DNA of 64,000 nucleotides from Capsicum annuum. Lineage: Eukaryota > Streptophyta > Magnoliopsida > Solanales > Solanaceae. Location of the stretch: positions 130,012,925 to 130,076,924 of the forward strand of contig NC_061121.1 in NCBI RefSeq assembly GCF_002878395.1, written 5' to 3'. The position numbers and the translations under genes are program-made. The notes beneath the pieces were generated by a model. It was not told the DNA's origin. It searched no databases and worked only from the letters and a program-made list of their open reading frames with translations. Below, in pieces: positions 34,784 to 45,183 of the stretch (the first letter of the stretch is position 1; every line of letters starts with the position of its first letter).

Positions 34784-36879
34784 ACATCTCATCCTTCGGA
34801 ATATTCATCCTCAAATAAGACTAATAAAGCAAAGAAATGCTGATAGACTAAGTTTACACATTGAACGTGCACGGCTGAAACATAACTACTTGACTGAAAC
34901 TACTGATATGCTAAGTTTACATACTGACCATGCATATTTAATGTATGAAATACATGACTGAGCTGAATCATGAATGCATGACTTAATATGCAACGGTAAT
35001 AGATACTAAGTTTATAACTGTAACTAGATCATGGAACTGAGTAAATCTAAGGATGACTATCACCTTGAGCTGAAAATACTAATGATCCTGAGATCACTTA
35101 CTGAATATGTATGAATGGGAACATGAGATCATGACTAAGTCTAAAACATGATATATGAACTGAATATCATAAACTAAACTAATTTATTTAATACATGTCA
35201 TATGGCTGAGATTTAGAATTTGAGGGTCATCTTATGAGTACCCATTACTCTAAACTGGATTTGTTACGTGAAGAGAAATTGAAAGGTTTAGGACATAAAA
35301 GTTAGGGGTTATAGTGCATCTCCCCCTTGTGACATTATGTCCCTCAAAAAATGCTGACTTAGTTTGGATTTTGAGGAAAAAATGAGACGATGCATAGGTC
35401 ATCTACGAACTAAATCATGACTGAATATCTGGAATCTAAAACTGAGGCATGATATATAAATTGGGTGGAAAGATGGGGAACCGTACAAACTTGTCCGCCT
35501 AACTGCTAAACTGAATTGATAGCTTTACGGACTAACTCCTACTAAGAACTTATACTCATTTATTCCCTCAACTATAATTTCTACTTCAACACCGCATTTC
35601 ACTTGGGGCTACTAAAAATATTCACATGGGTACTGGGCATGAATGCGTAAACACACTGCTTATTTGATTAACAAGATGACTGATGGCTTAATACTGGTCA
35701 TGTAAGATTGAACTGTACGTAATTTGAATAACTGGACTGAAACTATAGAGTACTATGCTTATGAGGTAAGGGTTGACTAAGGAACATCGGGTAACTATGC
35801 ATAAATTAGTGGAAACAATATTATCTAGGAATGCAAGACTAAGCGCATAACATTATTATGATATACTGAGATACTAACAACTGAATAATTGATAATTATA
35901 CACGTTGGTCAAGCAAACCTGAAACTAGATTGAGTTTGGAACTGAATACTGAACTTAGTACACTGTAAAGCATGAGTACATGAGTCACGAGCTGCATGAA
36001 CTGAGTTTGGAGTATCTGTATTCATGGAACATGATTCGTAACACTGAGGAAACTGGAACTCCTTATACTAGAAGCTGTAAGCATACATGATTTTCAATAA
36101 TGTGCACGAATATAAGCTATGATTATAGAACTGATATTTACTACCTGAGTAAATATTGTGATAGCTGAAGTGCAATACTTGGAACTGAGGTAAGGACGGG
36201 TTGGGCATCAACCTCTCCCACTACTTTTCTACACATACTGACGTTACTATAAAAATATGGAAGTCTTACTTGGCTAATTGTTCTACCATTTCCTCCTTGG
36301 CTTAATGTCATTATTCTAAGTTTGAGAACCACTTAATAAACTCTAAATCGAACTAAAACCACTTTACCCTAGAGTATGAGATAAGATAATGCTCATAAAT
36401 ACTAAGCTCCCTCTGAAGGACTACCCCTGATAATGTAAGGTCCACTGCTAGTACTTGCTTCTAATACATGATTCTTAGCTTTTGATGGCCTCAACAATCA
36501 TCAAATAACTACCTCAACACTGACTAACTTAGAATTCTCAACTTCTCTTTCAACTAGTATAATCTAGAGATTAAAACTTAAATCAACTGAAACTGAGGTA
36601 CTACCCCTTCATTCAATGATTAGTCCATCAGGAAACTAAAATAGAATGACTCTATTACTGAAATTAATTGAAAGGATTTATTGGAATACTATAACTGAGC
36701 AACTTTTGTATACTCGTCTGGTTGGAATAGATTTACCTACTAAAGTAAGAACTAAGAAGGGTTCTGTTAAGATTTCTAGTCTAACCTAAAGTTGACTGCT
36801 ATGGAAAGAGTTACGAAAGATAGAGAAACTCCTGGATCTAATAAGACATAAATATGTAAATAGAAGATCTGTAACATTC
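34784..36879 (-). other. El-6 non-coding internal region with two polypurine-like signals
   Basis: No ORF is supportable. On the minus strand the sequence next to the 3' LTR reads GAGGATGAATATTCCGAAGG, a normal pre-LTR signal. A second signal of the same kind lies 0.5 kb further in (35310-35345: GAGGGACATAATG, CAAGGGGGAGATG). The rest is rich in ACTGA and CATG words, as in the corresponding region of El-9 (54690-54960). Confidence 0.65.
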
Positions 36880-37552
36880 CATTGACCGTATCAGGAGAAC
36901 TTTCCTATTTTTGTCTGGATTGAAGTGCATAAAACCTATTTGGGCGTTGCCCACTGGCAGTACTGGAAGTGGCACCCTACTGATTCGAGAAACCAGACTG
37001 ATCTGAAGGATGATTGTACTGACCCTGAGAACCTAACTGATAATAATCTCTGACTCTATGGCCTGGCTTGCCAAACCCAAAACAAAAATCATTGCTAGCT
37101 CTACACAGTCCCTTATGTTTCTTACCTCATTCTCCGCAAAGCGGATTAATACGATTGCCCTTTCCATAACCTTGTAACTTAGATCCTGGTGCTCCATCTC
37201 GACTGACATTCTTAGTCTTGGGCACTGGCACCCGAACAGAAAGTGGATCTGGTGTTGAGAATCTCTAATGGAACTAGGAGCAGTTACTACCCCCTGATCT
37301 TGGCTTAGAATTATTTGTTCTAGCCTTCTTATTCTTTCTACACTCCCCTCTCCTACTCTGCTAAGTACAAGTCAAAAGCTTAAATAGGACAATAGTCTGC
37401 AAATGATTTGGAGAAACTACTGTATAATCTAAGGTAGCTAAAACAACTCTAAATTCAGTGTCAGAGACATGCTTATACAGGGGATCTACCTAAACTGGCG
37501 GAGGAGCTGACTCATTTTCATTACTTCTTCCATTAGCTTCTTTGGGAGGCAT
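36880..37552 (-). pseudogene. El-6 gag remnant
   Basis: The start codon is at 37552 on the minus strand: MPPKEANGRSNEN, the usual Tekay-type gag opening, then VSDTEFRVVLATL as the first conserved helix. The capsid core is missing. After stops, a knuckle region is visible near 37095-37048 in another frame (CFGFGKPGHRVRDY), where the second Cys is Phe and the last Cys is Tyr. About 400 bp separate start and knuckle, far less than a full gag, so an internal deletion is implied. No pol follows. Confidence 0.65.
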
Positions 37553-37775
37553 GTTTTAGAAGGATAAGGAAGAGATAAATTAGACTAATAGTTTAACTTG
37601 TGCTCATGCTTACTCACATGACATGAATACTGAAAGAAATGAAACTTTTTCTAAAACATCTCATAGCCTCCTGTCCATAAGTATGGCGCACTACAAACCC
37701 ATGTACAAGACTCTACTCGATGTGACTTTCAGACTCACTAGGAATCTATTGAACCTTAGGCTATGATACAAAGTT

Positions 37776-40284
37776 TATAATGCTCAGAGAGTACACCCTA
37801 AACGCCGCACGGTGCTTATGACCCCGAAGGACCATAAGCTAACCCATGACTAATATCTGCTATGAGCATTGAATAGTAATACTAAAATAAATGTAGAATT
37901 AGGTTGAATTACCATAAATTTCAAAATCTAACTACTAATAAATAATAACATCTAGTAAAAACATCTTAAAACTAAAGACTATCTAAACTAGTTTAGTGTG
38001 AAAGCTTCTAATTGAACTATCTGAATATGGAGTTGATGGAACAAGCCCCCAACTAACTCCAACTATTGAACTACTGATAAACTAAAATAAATTATATCCC
38101 TGATAGATGAGGACTCACTACTAAATCTATAACTGCTAACTGGATCTGTCTAAACGTGGTCGGGATCTTGAGTGTCCAAATATATGATATGAGATACATA
38201 GTGCAAAGAAGGAGTATGCAGTCAGTACATGGAATGTATTGGTATACTAGATAAGGTAAGGCTGAACTGAAGGGTTCATATGCATGAACAAGAACTGACT
38301 AAATGATATAGAATAATAGAATATAAGAGCACGTGGATAACTGATACTATGGAAATCACTGAGTATGCAATACTATACATACACATATAGACTTTAACTA
38401 AGATTTTTTTAAAGCTGAGCACTGAGTTTTGATAACTGAGTAACTGATATCTAAAGTTATTGATAACTAATTTACTGATACTGATTGACAGTGTCTGATA
38501 GTTTTGATTCTATAAAATAAAGCGTGTTCTAAACTGTAGACTAAAACTAAAATGCTGGGAGGTAATCATCTAACCAACATGCCCCAAATAAGATAAGATA
38601 ACTTAGTTGGGGTCCAATTTGTAACCCCAATTAGAAGGGTGCTAATATCGTGCCACAGGTACTAACATCTGCTTTGGAGTTAGTCCTATCTAATAGGTGA
38701 CCCCTGAGATTACTGTTAAACTAGCGGGTGATCCCTGAGTAATTCAGTCCTATCTAACGGGTAACATCTCATAACCTACGCTGGCTACATAGTTCTGGAA
38801 CTTAGGGATTGCTTCTAAGGAACCAAAACTAATTATGGGTGAGACCCCATCCCTAGGTTCGCTTGATGCTTAATCCTACTCCCAACAGAATAGACACTAA
38901 ACTGATTTTACTAAACTGGACTGGACTGATACTGAGTCTACTAAGTTTTCCTGAGTTCTGTAACTGACTGAGTTCTACTAATCATGGCATGACTGATACT
39001 ATTGTGTAACTGATACTAGCTCTAGGTAAACAACTAGATTATCAGGTATTAAATACCCTAGGAGTCGATAGAATAAAAAGAAAGACATAACATGATCATA
39101 AAGGCATAACAAGACTTTCTTCCTAACAATACACTCATTTAGACATTTCGTCAAACACGTGATATACATAAACTTGTGCATGAATGGGATCACATAATAA
39201 CATGTTATGTTTTCACTAGTCAAATCACATAAGCATTTCATCAAAAACTTGTAGGGCATAAGCTTGTACATGATTGGGACCACATAATAACATGTCATGA
39301 TTCCACTATTTACTTCACAAAGGCAATTTAGAAAACACTTGGGGAGCATGGATTATTTACATGATAATGGCCAACACATGACATCATGATACATTAATCA
39401 ATTTGTAAATTCAAGGGTTTATCAAGATAACCACATATTCATCACACATGCTATTCAATTTTCATGAAACTTGCAATTAATTCATAGATTGAAACCTAAA
39501 TAATTTTATGCATATGAATTCAATCTAATTCAAACATGGAAATCATTAATCTGAGATCTTGTATCTTTAAAATGGGTTCTTAGACTTCATGGGTGAAAGG
39601 AACCCATTAATGAATACCTAACATACCTAAGAAGAAGATTCTAAAAAGTTCTTGGAGGATTTCTCTGAGGATTGACCTTGAGTCTTGAAACTAGGGTCTT
39701 TTGCCTCTTGAGAGAGAATATTCTAATCCTTAAGAAAAGTGAGTGAATAATGGTATAACTAGGTTAATTGGGGAAAATTTCGTATTAAAGTCTAACTAGG
39801 ATGAGGGAAAAAGACTCTAATTCCCTATGAATTAAAATTGGGAATTAACTGACAAATCTTGAATAGGGTCCTTAGTGTGATGCGACGCTATCGCACCGTA
39901 TCACTGGAAATTGACAACTAGGAATTGGGCTGATGGCGTGACGTGGTACCAATGCGGTGCCTCACAGGAAAAGTGACAATTGGGAAATTGGATGGTGGCA
40001 TGATACGGTGGTTTCGTGTTGGCTAACTAGAAAAATGACTATTTCTATTTGGATCACCTCCTTGATGCGCTGAAGTACCAGGTGGTTCACTGATTCACTA
40101 AAATGTCTATAACTCTTCGCCCGGGTATTGGATTTAGGCAAACTTTATATCATCGGAAAGTTGACTAAATTTCCTATGGATTGGTGAGCTCTAAACTGAA
40201 AATACTAAGTATTTTAAAAAAAATTTCATAGGATTACTCATGTACTAAGACTTAAATTAAGATAAGGAAATATGGGGTATTACA
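37776..40284 (-). repeat. El-6 5' LTR (intact, about 2.5 kb)
   Basis: On the plus strand it runs TATAATGCTC...GGGTATTACA. The minus-strand primer site beside it (TTGTATCATAGCC, about 37770-37758) is a mutated initiator-Met site. The GCG/CACCG word tract is at 39880-40030. A 116-residue ORF at 38999-39349 is not a gene. Confidence 0.88.
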
Positions 40285-40563
40285 GATACCTATTGAGTAC
40301 CCATGGTTTTTGTACTCATACTACACTTTTATAACTTTTTGGTCCAGATCTGAGTACTAGCAGTTGTCGCTGATGCAATGCTCGTGCTGAGTTGATTTTA
40401 GAGATGGGGTGGCCTCTTAGATTTGGAGTTTCCCCTTTTTCCTTCTATTATATATGTCTAGTATTTCACTATTTGAAATAAACTTGTATTTGACTATTTC
40501 AGTACTTATGTTCCTTTTGTAGTAGCTTTTGTACCAACACTATAGTTCATAGGATGGTTGTTG

Positions 40564-40568
<5 letters not shown>

Positions 40569-40597
<29 letters not shown>
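40569..40597. repeat. (AT)n microsatellite
   Basis: Fourteen uninterrupted TA units lie inside the right part of the El-5 LTR. Confidence 0.95.
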
Positions 40598-40602
<5 letters not shown>

Positions 40603-40739
40603 TAGGTTATCATTACAGGTTAAAATTATTATAAGTCTCTAATTTTTTATTTACATTATTTAGGCTATTTTCCACCAAATTAGACTATTGGGCTACGGTT
40701 TGGCTTGCCTACTACTGGGATAACTAGGGAAGAATCCAA

Positions 40740-41278
40740 AATCCCCTTCCTCATTGGAGGATATTATTGTGGCTATTACCATGGTAGAGGTAGCACTCAT
40801 TTAGGAAGGTGTAATGCCGAATTTAGTTTGTCAGATTTGATTTCGTAGGTCTTAAGTTTTCTAAAAAGGTTGGAAAGAACCAAGGCTACACCAATAGTTT
40901 CTATAGGATAGTACCCAAAAGTGTAGCATGTGACTATTTTGGCTTGGTAGATAGATGAGGCTCTGTTAGGTATCTATTTGAGATAGTTAACATGGATAGT
41001 GATGATCAGAGATTAGCATGATTTGTTTTGAAAGTTAATCAAACTGAAACCTCTATTCTTCCATGGTTCTAAGATAGAGAATGCATATAGGTTCATATTG
41101 ACTATGAAAAGAGACTCTATAAGATGGGAAGAGCTAAGCAACAAAGAGTTGAGTTTGATAATTTTTAGGTGTGAAGTGATGCTAATTTATGGTTTAGTTC
41201 TTATGTTAGTGTATCCAAACTAGGTCACCTCCACTGATATAGACAAAATTCTATTCTATCTTTATAGACAAGTATGTT
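40740..41278 (+). pseudogene. El-4 gag, middle part
   Basis: Translated fragments in shifting frames match the gag core of plant gypsy elements. Around 41065-41130 the reading SKIENAY followed by a short helix is the same block as TELEDTF in El-8 gag. Then come a VEF segment and a tryptophan helix (WFSSYVS), and at about 41262-41278 FIDKYVF. The canonical gag then continues KYVPxTL; here the El-8 LTR begins. The continuation (YVPHTLGDN) is found in inverted position at 45183. Several stops are present. Confidence 0.6.
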
Positions 41279-43235
41279 TTTAACAACTATTTCCATGGTT
41301 ATATATAAGACTTTTATTTAAAATTCCATGTTATAATTCTTCCCAAATTTGAAGTTATAAATTTTAAGCTAGGTTAGTTTATGATGACATTGGAGCAAGG
41401 TCTGGCCTAGGAAAATATGATGATATGCACAAGTTTGGTGTTGTTTGATTTGATTTCTAGTTAGCTAAGATGCTAAAAAACCCTTAGGAATTTATATAAT
41501 CAAATTTGGGTTAGTAAAATTACCAAAATTGATCTTAGAATAAAGAGAATTAATTGAAATATCTCTGGTTCAAGATGCGTTGGAAAAATTAATATTTTTG
41601 TGTCAAACCAGACATTCTGTCCTATCGACACTACTACAACAATGTGTTTCTAAGGCAGAGAAATTACTGCTACAGCAACGAAAGTCACAGTTTTATGTCT
41701 AAAATTCCCCAAAATAGTTTATTATTCTAAAACTCATTTCAGGGATAAGAATTGACAATTTGGGACAATTTTCATCTTATTTTCTCCATTAGGCTTCGTT
41801 AAGGTAACGATTCAGCTCCTTTATCTTAAAATTATTGATTTAGCTATATAATTGCAATATTACAAAGTTTGATGAAGGTTTTAGGGCTGATTTTAGTTGT
41901 TTTCTAATGCTAGGAAGTGAGTTGAGTAACAATTTAATGAAATATGTCTATTAATGGTTAATTCACTAATTAATCCATGGAATTAGTAGTTTTAAGTGAA
42001 TAATGATAGAAAAACCCTTGAACGAGAAAGCAATGATCATGAACATACCCTTAGGGATTGGGTGTGAGTTATAATTTCCCACACGGTAGGTTATTTCATT
42101 AAATGTATGTTATATACATGACTAGACAAAGAGAAAGCCAATATCATGCGAAAGACAAAAGCTCCGACTTGGAAGAGTTGTGGAAGCTTGGTTTGAGGTA
42201 GGCAATGGTATTGTAGTTTAATCCAATTTGTACTATATGTGCATATTAACTACTTTGCAGTGTAGCTTTTTAGTTCATGTTGGTTGGTGTGGTCAATTCA
42301 AATAATTTTATGTGTTGTATGATTTTGACCAACCTTACTATTAAATGAGGAATGTTTTGGCATTTAGAACATTCTCACAGGTTATTGAAAAAATAAGGTT
42401 TGTAGACACTCTTGTATAGGGTCTTAGAAGATAGATGGAATTTGTCCCCTGCAGGTCATGACTTTAGGGTGGATATATTATCCATAGTTTGTATGTACAA
42501 GTTTTTGCTGAGTTTGATGGTTCTTTGAATGATCCAGAGAATATAATTATATTATTTACTTGATGATTTTTTAGTAGTCTTGACATGTATTGACTGAATG
42601 TGACATGTTGATTTTTTTTTAACTTGTTGGTTTTAATCCTAAGTTGTTTATTTGGTGTTGATATGCTAAGTGTATATTGTTTTTTCTATCATGGATTAAC
42701 TTCTTGTACTATATACTAGTTAAGTATTCATATTCTTATCTTGGATTGACCAAATGACCCTACTAGTACACTATTATTTTCCTATGTGCTGATACTATAC
42801 CTATTCTTATTTTTGTCAGTACAGCGATATTCCAGCGGCTACTACAAACCTTACTTGTGATTTTAGCGGTTGATTTCATATTTCAAGTTGGGCGGCATGT
42901 CGGGCCGACTATAAGATCTTTCTTTTATGACATAGTCCTTTGTTTTAGACATTATGCATTTTCTTTTAGTTTTGGGGTTGCATCCCCTTCTGGATAATAT
43001 TAGATATTTTGGTATAAATGACTTATGGGTCCTAGGAATGATTTTTGTTTTCGTATAATGTTCCGTAATCAGTTATACTTTTGATTACTTTTGTTTTAAA
43101 CTTGGATATTTTTTTGATAGATTAGTTCTAATTATTTCTTCTTAGTGTCGATTATAAGAAGGTATGTTGGGGTAGATGGTTCTCCCATTAGATTAGTAGT
43201 GTGGGTACCACTCACGATAGGTTTAGGCCATGACA
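41279..43235 (+). repeat. El-8 5' LTR
   Basis: It ends GGTTTAGGCCATGACA before the primer site. It aligns with the reverse complement of 45184-47218 at many blocks (AATTCTTC...TTTGAAGTTATAAA, GGGTGTGAGTT, TTGGGGTAGATG(G/A)TT). No gene. Confidence 0.75.
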
Positions 43236-43446
43236 AAGTTGGCATCATAGCTTAGGTTCATCTATTTCATTATACTAAAATGAGTTTAGTAGAGTATCGC
43301 AGAATTGTACGAACACATCTATAATTTTCTCTCGAAGCCTATAGGACATTAGGAAAGCTATTGTTTTTGTTTCTATTATGTACAAATATTCTAATTGGAA
43401 TATAGCGATCCAAATTGATATTTTATTTCTTAACTCTTTTATTCGA

Positions 43447-44556
43447 TGATGGTGAATACTGTGTCCAAAGGAACCTGAGTGGTAGCCCGTGCACTGACTT
43501 CTCTAGCTAATAGCCAACCATAAGGAGAATAGGATAAGTAAGAGGGAAAGGTAAGTGGAAAAGAGGATGAGCCACAACCTATAGGGGTAAAGCTATAGAA
43601 ACTACTAACCATATCTTAAGGGTTAGTATCCCGTCCCCTACTTAAGGATTATATTAAGGAGAGAAAAATAGTAAGGGACTGAGGAATAGAGCCTGAGGTG
43701 GTGGTACTAAGTAAGGTTGCAGCCTTACTTGTTATCTCTACTATGGTTGTTCAATAAGTGTTAGAGTTTTTGAATGGGCTGGCTGGGATTAGAGCCACCC
43801 TTATTGTACTGACTTTAAGGCTCTTAATTTTCACCGTACTATTTTATGAAACCTAGATGGATCAGGGTTTGGGGTCTAATGCTTTTCCTTTTTTGGGTTT
43901 GGATATTGTAATGACTGGTATGGAACATGACATATTGTAAAAATTTTTGTAGATGAAACCACTTACATTCCAGGGTACTGAGTTAGAAGATACTTTTTAG
44001 TTCATCATTGACAACTATGGTAGGTTACACAAGATGGGTACTATTCAGCAACTTTGAGTTGAATTTGTGACTTTTCAATTGTATAAGGATGCAAAGTAAT
44101 GGTTAAGGCCGTACATTGAATATTGCTCACTGTTTTTGCCTTCATTGACTTGGGAAAAGTTTCATCCTTTTTTCTTAGAGAAGTATGTGCCTTGTTCTCT
44201 CGAGGATTGCAAAAAATATGAGTTCTTTGCATTGGAGCAGGGTGACATATTAGTTGCAGCCTATGAGGCTATGTTCCATGCTTTTTCTTGTCATGATACT
44301 TAGTTGTTGGCTATAGATAAGGAAAGGATTCAATATTATTTCAAGGGTTTGAATTATGATCTTCAAGTCCTATGAATTCCACAGGAAAGTGTTCAATGAG
44401 GTGTCAGATTAAGCAAAAAAGTTGGAGGGGGCTATATAAGTGTGTCAGGCTAAGATGTTAGCCGAAAAGTCCCAAGATGTTAGGAATTTTAGTGGATCTT
44501 ATTCTAAGGTCCATGGTTAACAGGCCTATTCAGTTCTCCCAATTCGGTCAGTCTTG
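43447..44556 (+). pseudogene. El-8 gag, 5' part (plus strand)
   Basis: A likely start is MVNTVSKGT at about 43447. Positions 43950-44120 carry the conserved block (MKPLTFQGTELEDTF, then IIDNYGRLHKMGT and VEFVTFQL). At 44200-44400 the second block appears (FFALEQGDILVAAYEAMF in another frame). Shared damage with the minus copy at 51086-51425 includes an in-frame TAG in the ATQLL-equivalent block and a shifted frame before the AKKLEGA-equivalent block. After 44556 the sequence changes abruptly to inverted El-4 gag. Confidence 0.72.
44217..44556 (+). repeat. 340-bp inverted duplicate, left copy (partner 51086-51425, inverted)
   Basis: By direct comparison the two copies have equal length, no indel and about seven substitutions (about 98 % identity), and they share inactivating mutations. 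The left copy ends exactly at the junction with inverted El-4 gag. The right copy ends exactly at the junction with El-9. Confidence 0.88.
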
Positions 44557-45183
44557 AGAAGGAACTCTACTATAAACACTAACATCTCTACTTGTTGGAT
44601 CTTGAGCTCGAAGATCCTATTTATAGCCTGAGAAACTAGCCTATTTGTATCAAGACAACTTCATCGAATAAGACAAATCTCACTACACTTATAGTGAGTC
44701 TGGTCAAAGGTGGGATAAGCTTAACCAGACAAAGTAAGATACCCACCTAAGTCTGGAGAATGTCGGATGGCACCTGACAGAACCTCAACTGATACATACA
44801 ATGCTAATTGAATAGGGAGAGTAGAATACCCCTAAAAGCTTTGGCACTTACAGAATTAACCACTGTAGTTACCCCCTATTTGGCCTTTCTTACTGTTATC
44901 TTAGCATACCCCTCTGGCTACACTCCTTCTATCCTCTAAACAAATTTAAACATCTCCTAAAGAGGTCTACCAAAAGATACTATCTGTAGAGATGCAATTT
45001 AAAGGCCCATTTTAAACCCCTTACAAATTGATGGATCACTCCTCTATAATATGCAATAACTGCAAAAAAAATATTGGGGGGTGGGGGAATAAAATAGAGA
45101 CTTAGTGGCCACAACTAATGGATTTCCCTACTCAATATTGGTGAACTTATCTTTTCAATTATCCCCTAAAGTATGAGGTACAT
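44557..45183 (-). pseudogene. El-4 gag, downstream part, inverted
   Basis: On the minus strand from 45183 the reading is YVPHTLGDN, stop, KDKFTNIE, stop, GNPLVVATK. This is the conserved gag block that should follow the FIDKYVF end at 41278. Further on, near 44960-44860, VSFGRPL, RIEGV and PEGYAKITVRKAK match the next gag helix. Near 44690-44645 a damaged zinc knuckle (YKCSEICLIR, stop, SC) is visible. So this 627-bp piece is the continuation of El-4 gag, carried along by the inversion. It stops at 44557 next to the plus-strand El-8 gag. Confidence 0.65.

Larger units (their letters stand above)
29619..40284 (-). mobile_element. El-6: Tekay-related element lacking pol (large non-autonomous derivative)
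   Basis: LTRs of about 2.5 kb lie at 37776-40284 (5', intact) and 29619-31532 plus 34169-34783 (3', split by El-7). The target duplication GATAC is at 29614-29618 and 40285-40289. The internal region is only 2992 bp (34784-37775). It holds a gag start and a damaged zinc knuckle near the 5' end, and then non-coding DNA. Protease, RT and integrase are absent. PPT-like and primer-like sites are present. It resembles large retrotransposon derivatives mobilised by relatives. Its LTR shares segments with the El-9 LTR, for example the block around CTGGCTACATAGTTCTGGAAC. Confidence 0.85.
27391..40735 (+). repeat. El-5: gypsy LTR (solo or truncated) inside El-4, split by El-6
   Basis: It starts TGTAATGACCCC at 27391. 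It matches, in inverse orientation, the El-10 LTR starting at 59246 (TGTAATGACC, then AGTCATTTAGAGC, GACTTG, GCTAGTAA). El-6 inserted at 29618 with duplication GATAC, and the LTR resumes at 40285 (ATACCTATTGAGTACCC). The LTR is therefore 27391-29618 plus 40290 to about 40735, near 2.7 kb. The right end is approximate and no target duplication was confirmed. No internal coding sequence belongs to it. Confidence 0.7.
25729..45183 (+). mobile_element. El-4: remnant of a gypsy element, shattered by later insertions and an inversion
   Basis: Recognised pieces: a 5' LTR end (to about 27031), primer site 27034, leader to 27390, gag from about 40740 to 41278 (plus), and the next gag part at 45183-44557, now on the minus strand because of the inversion that also cut El-8. 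Leader and LTR end resemble those of El-8 (GTTCTCCCA(C/T)TAG, CACTCACGAT, then the primer site), so the two belong to related families. No pol or 3' LTR of El-4 was found. The left limit is set only by the El-1 end. Confidence 0.6.

Noticed and set aside
45075..45087. Second G-quadruplex candidate (GGGGGGTGGGGG)
   Set aside because: It has only two G runs, so an intramolecular quadruplex of the standard type is not supported.
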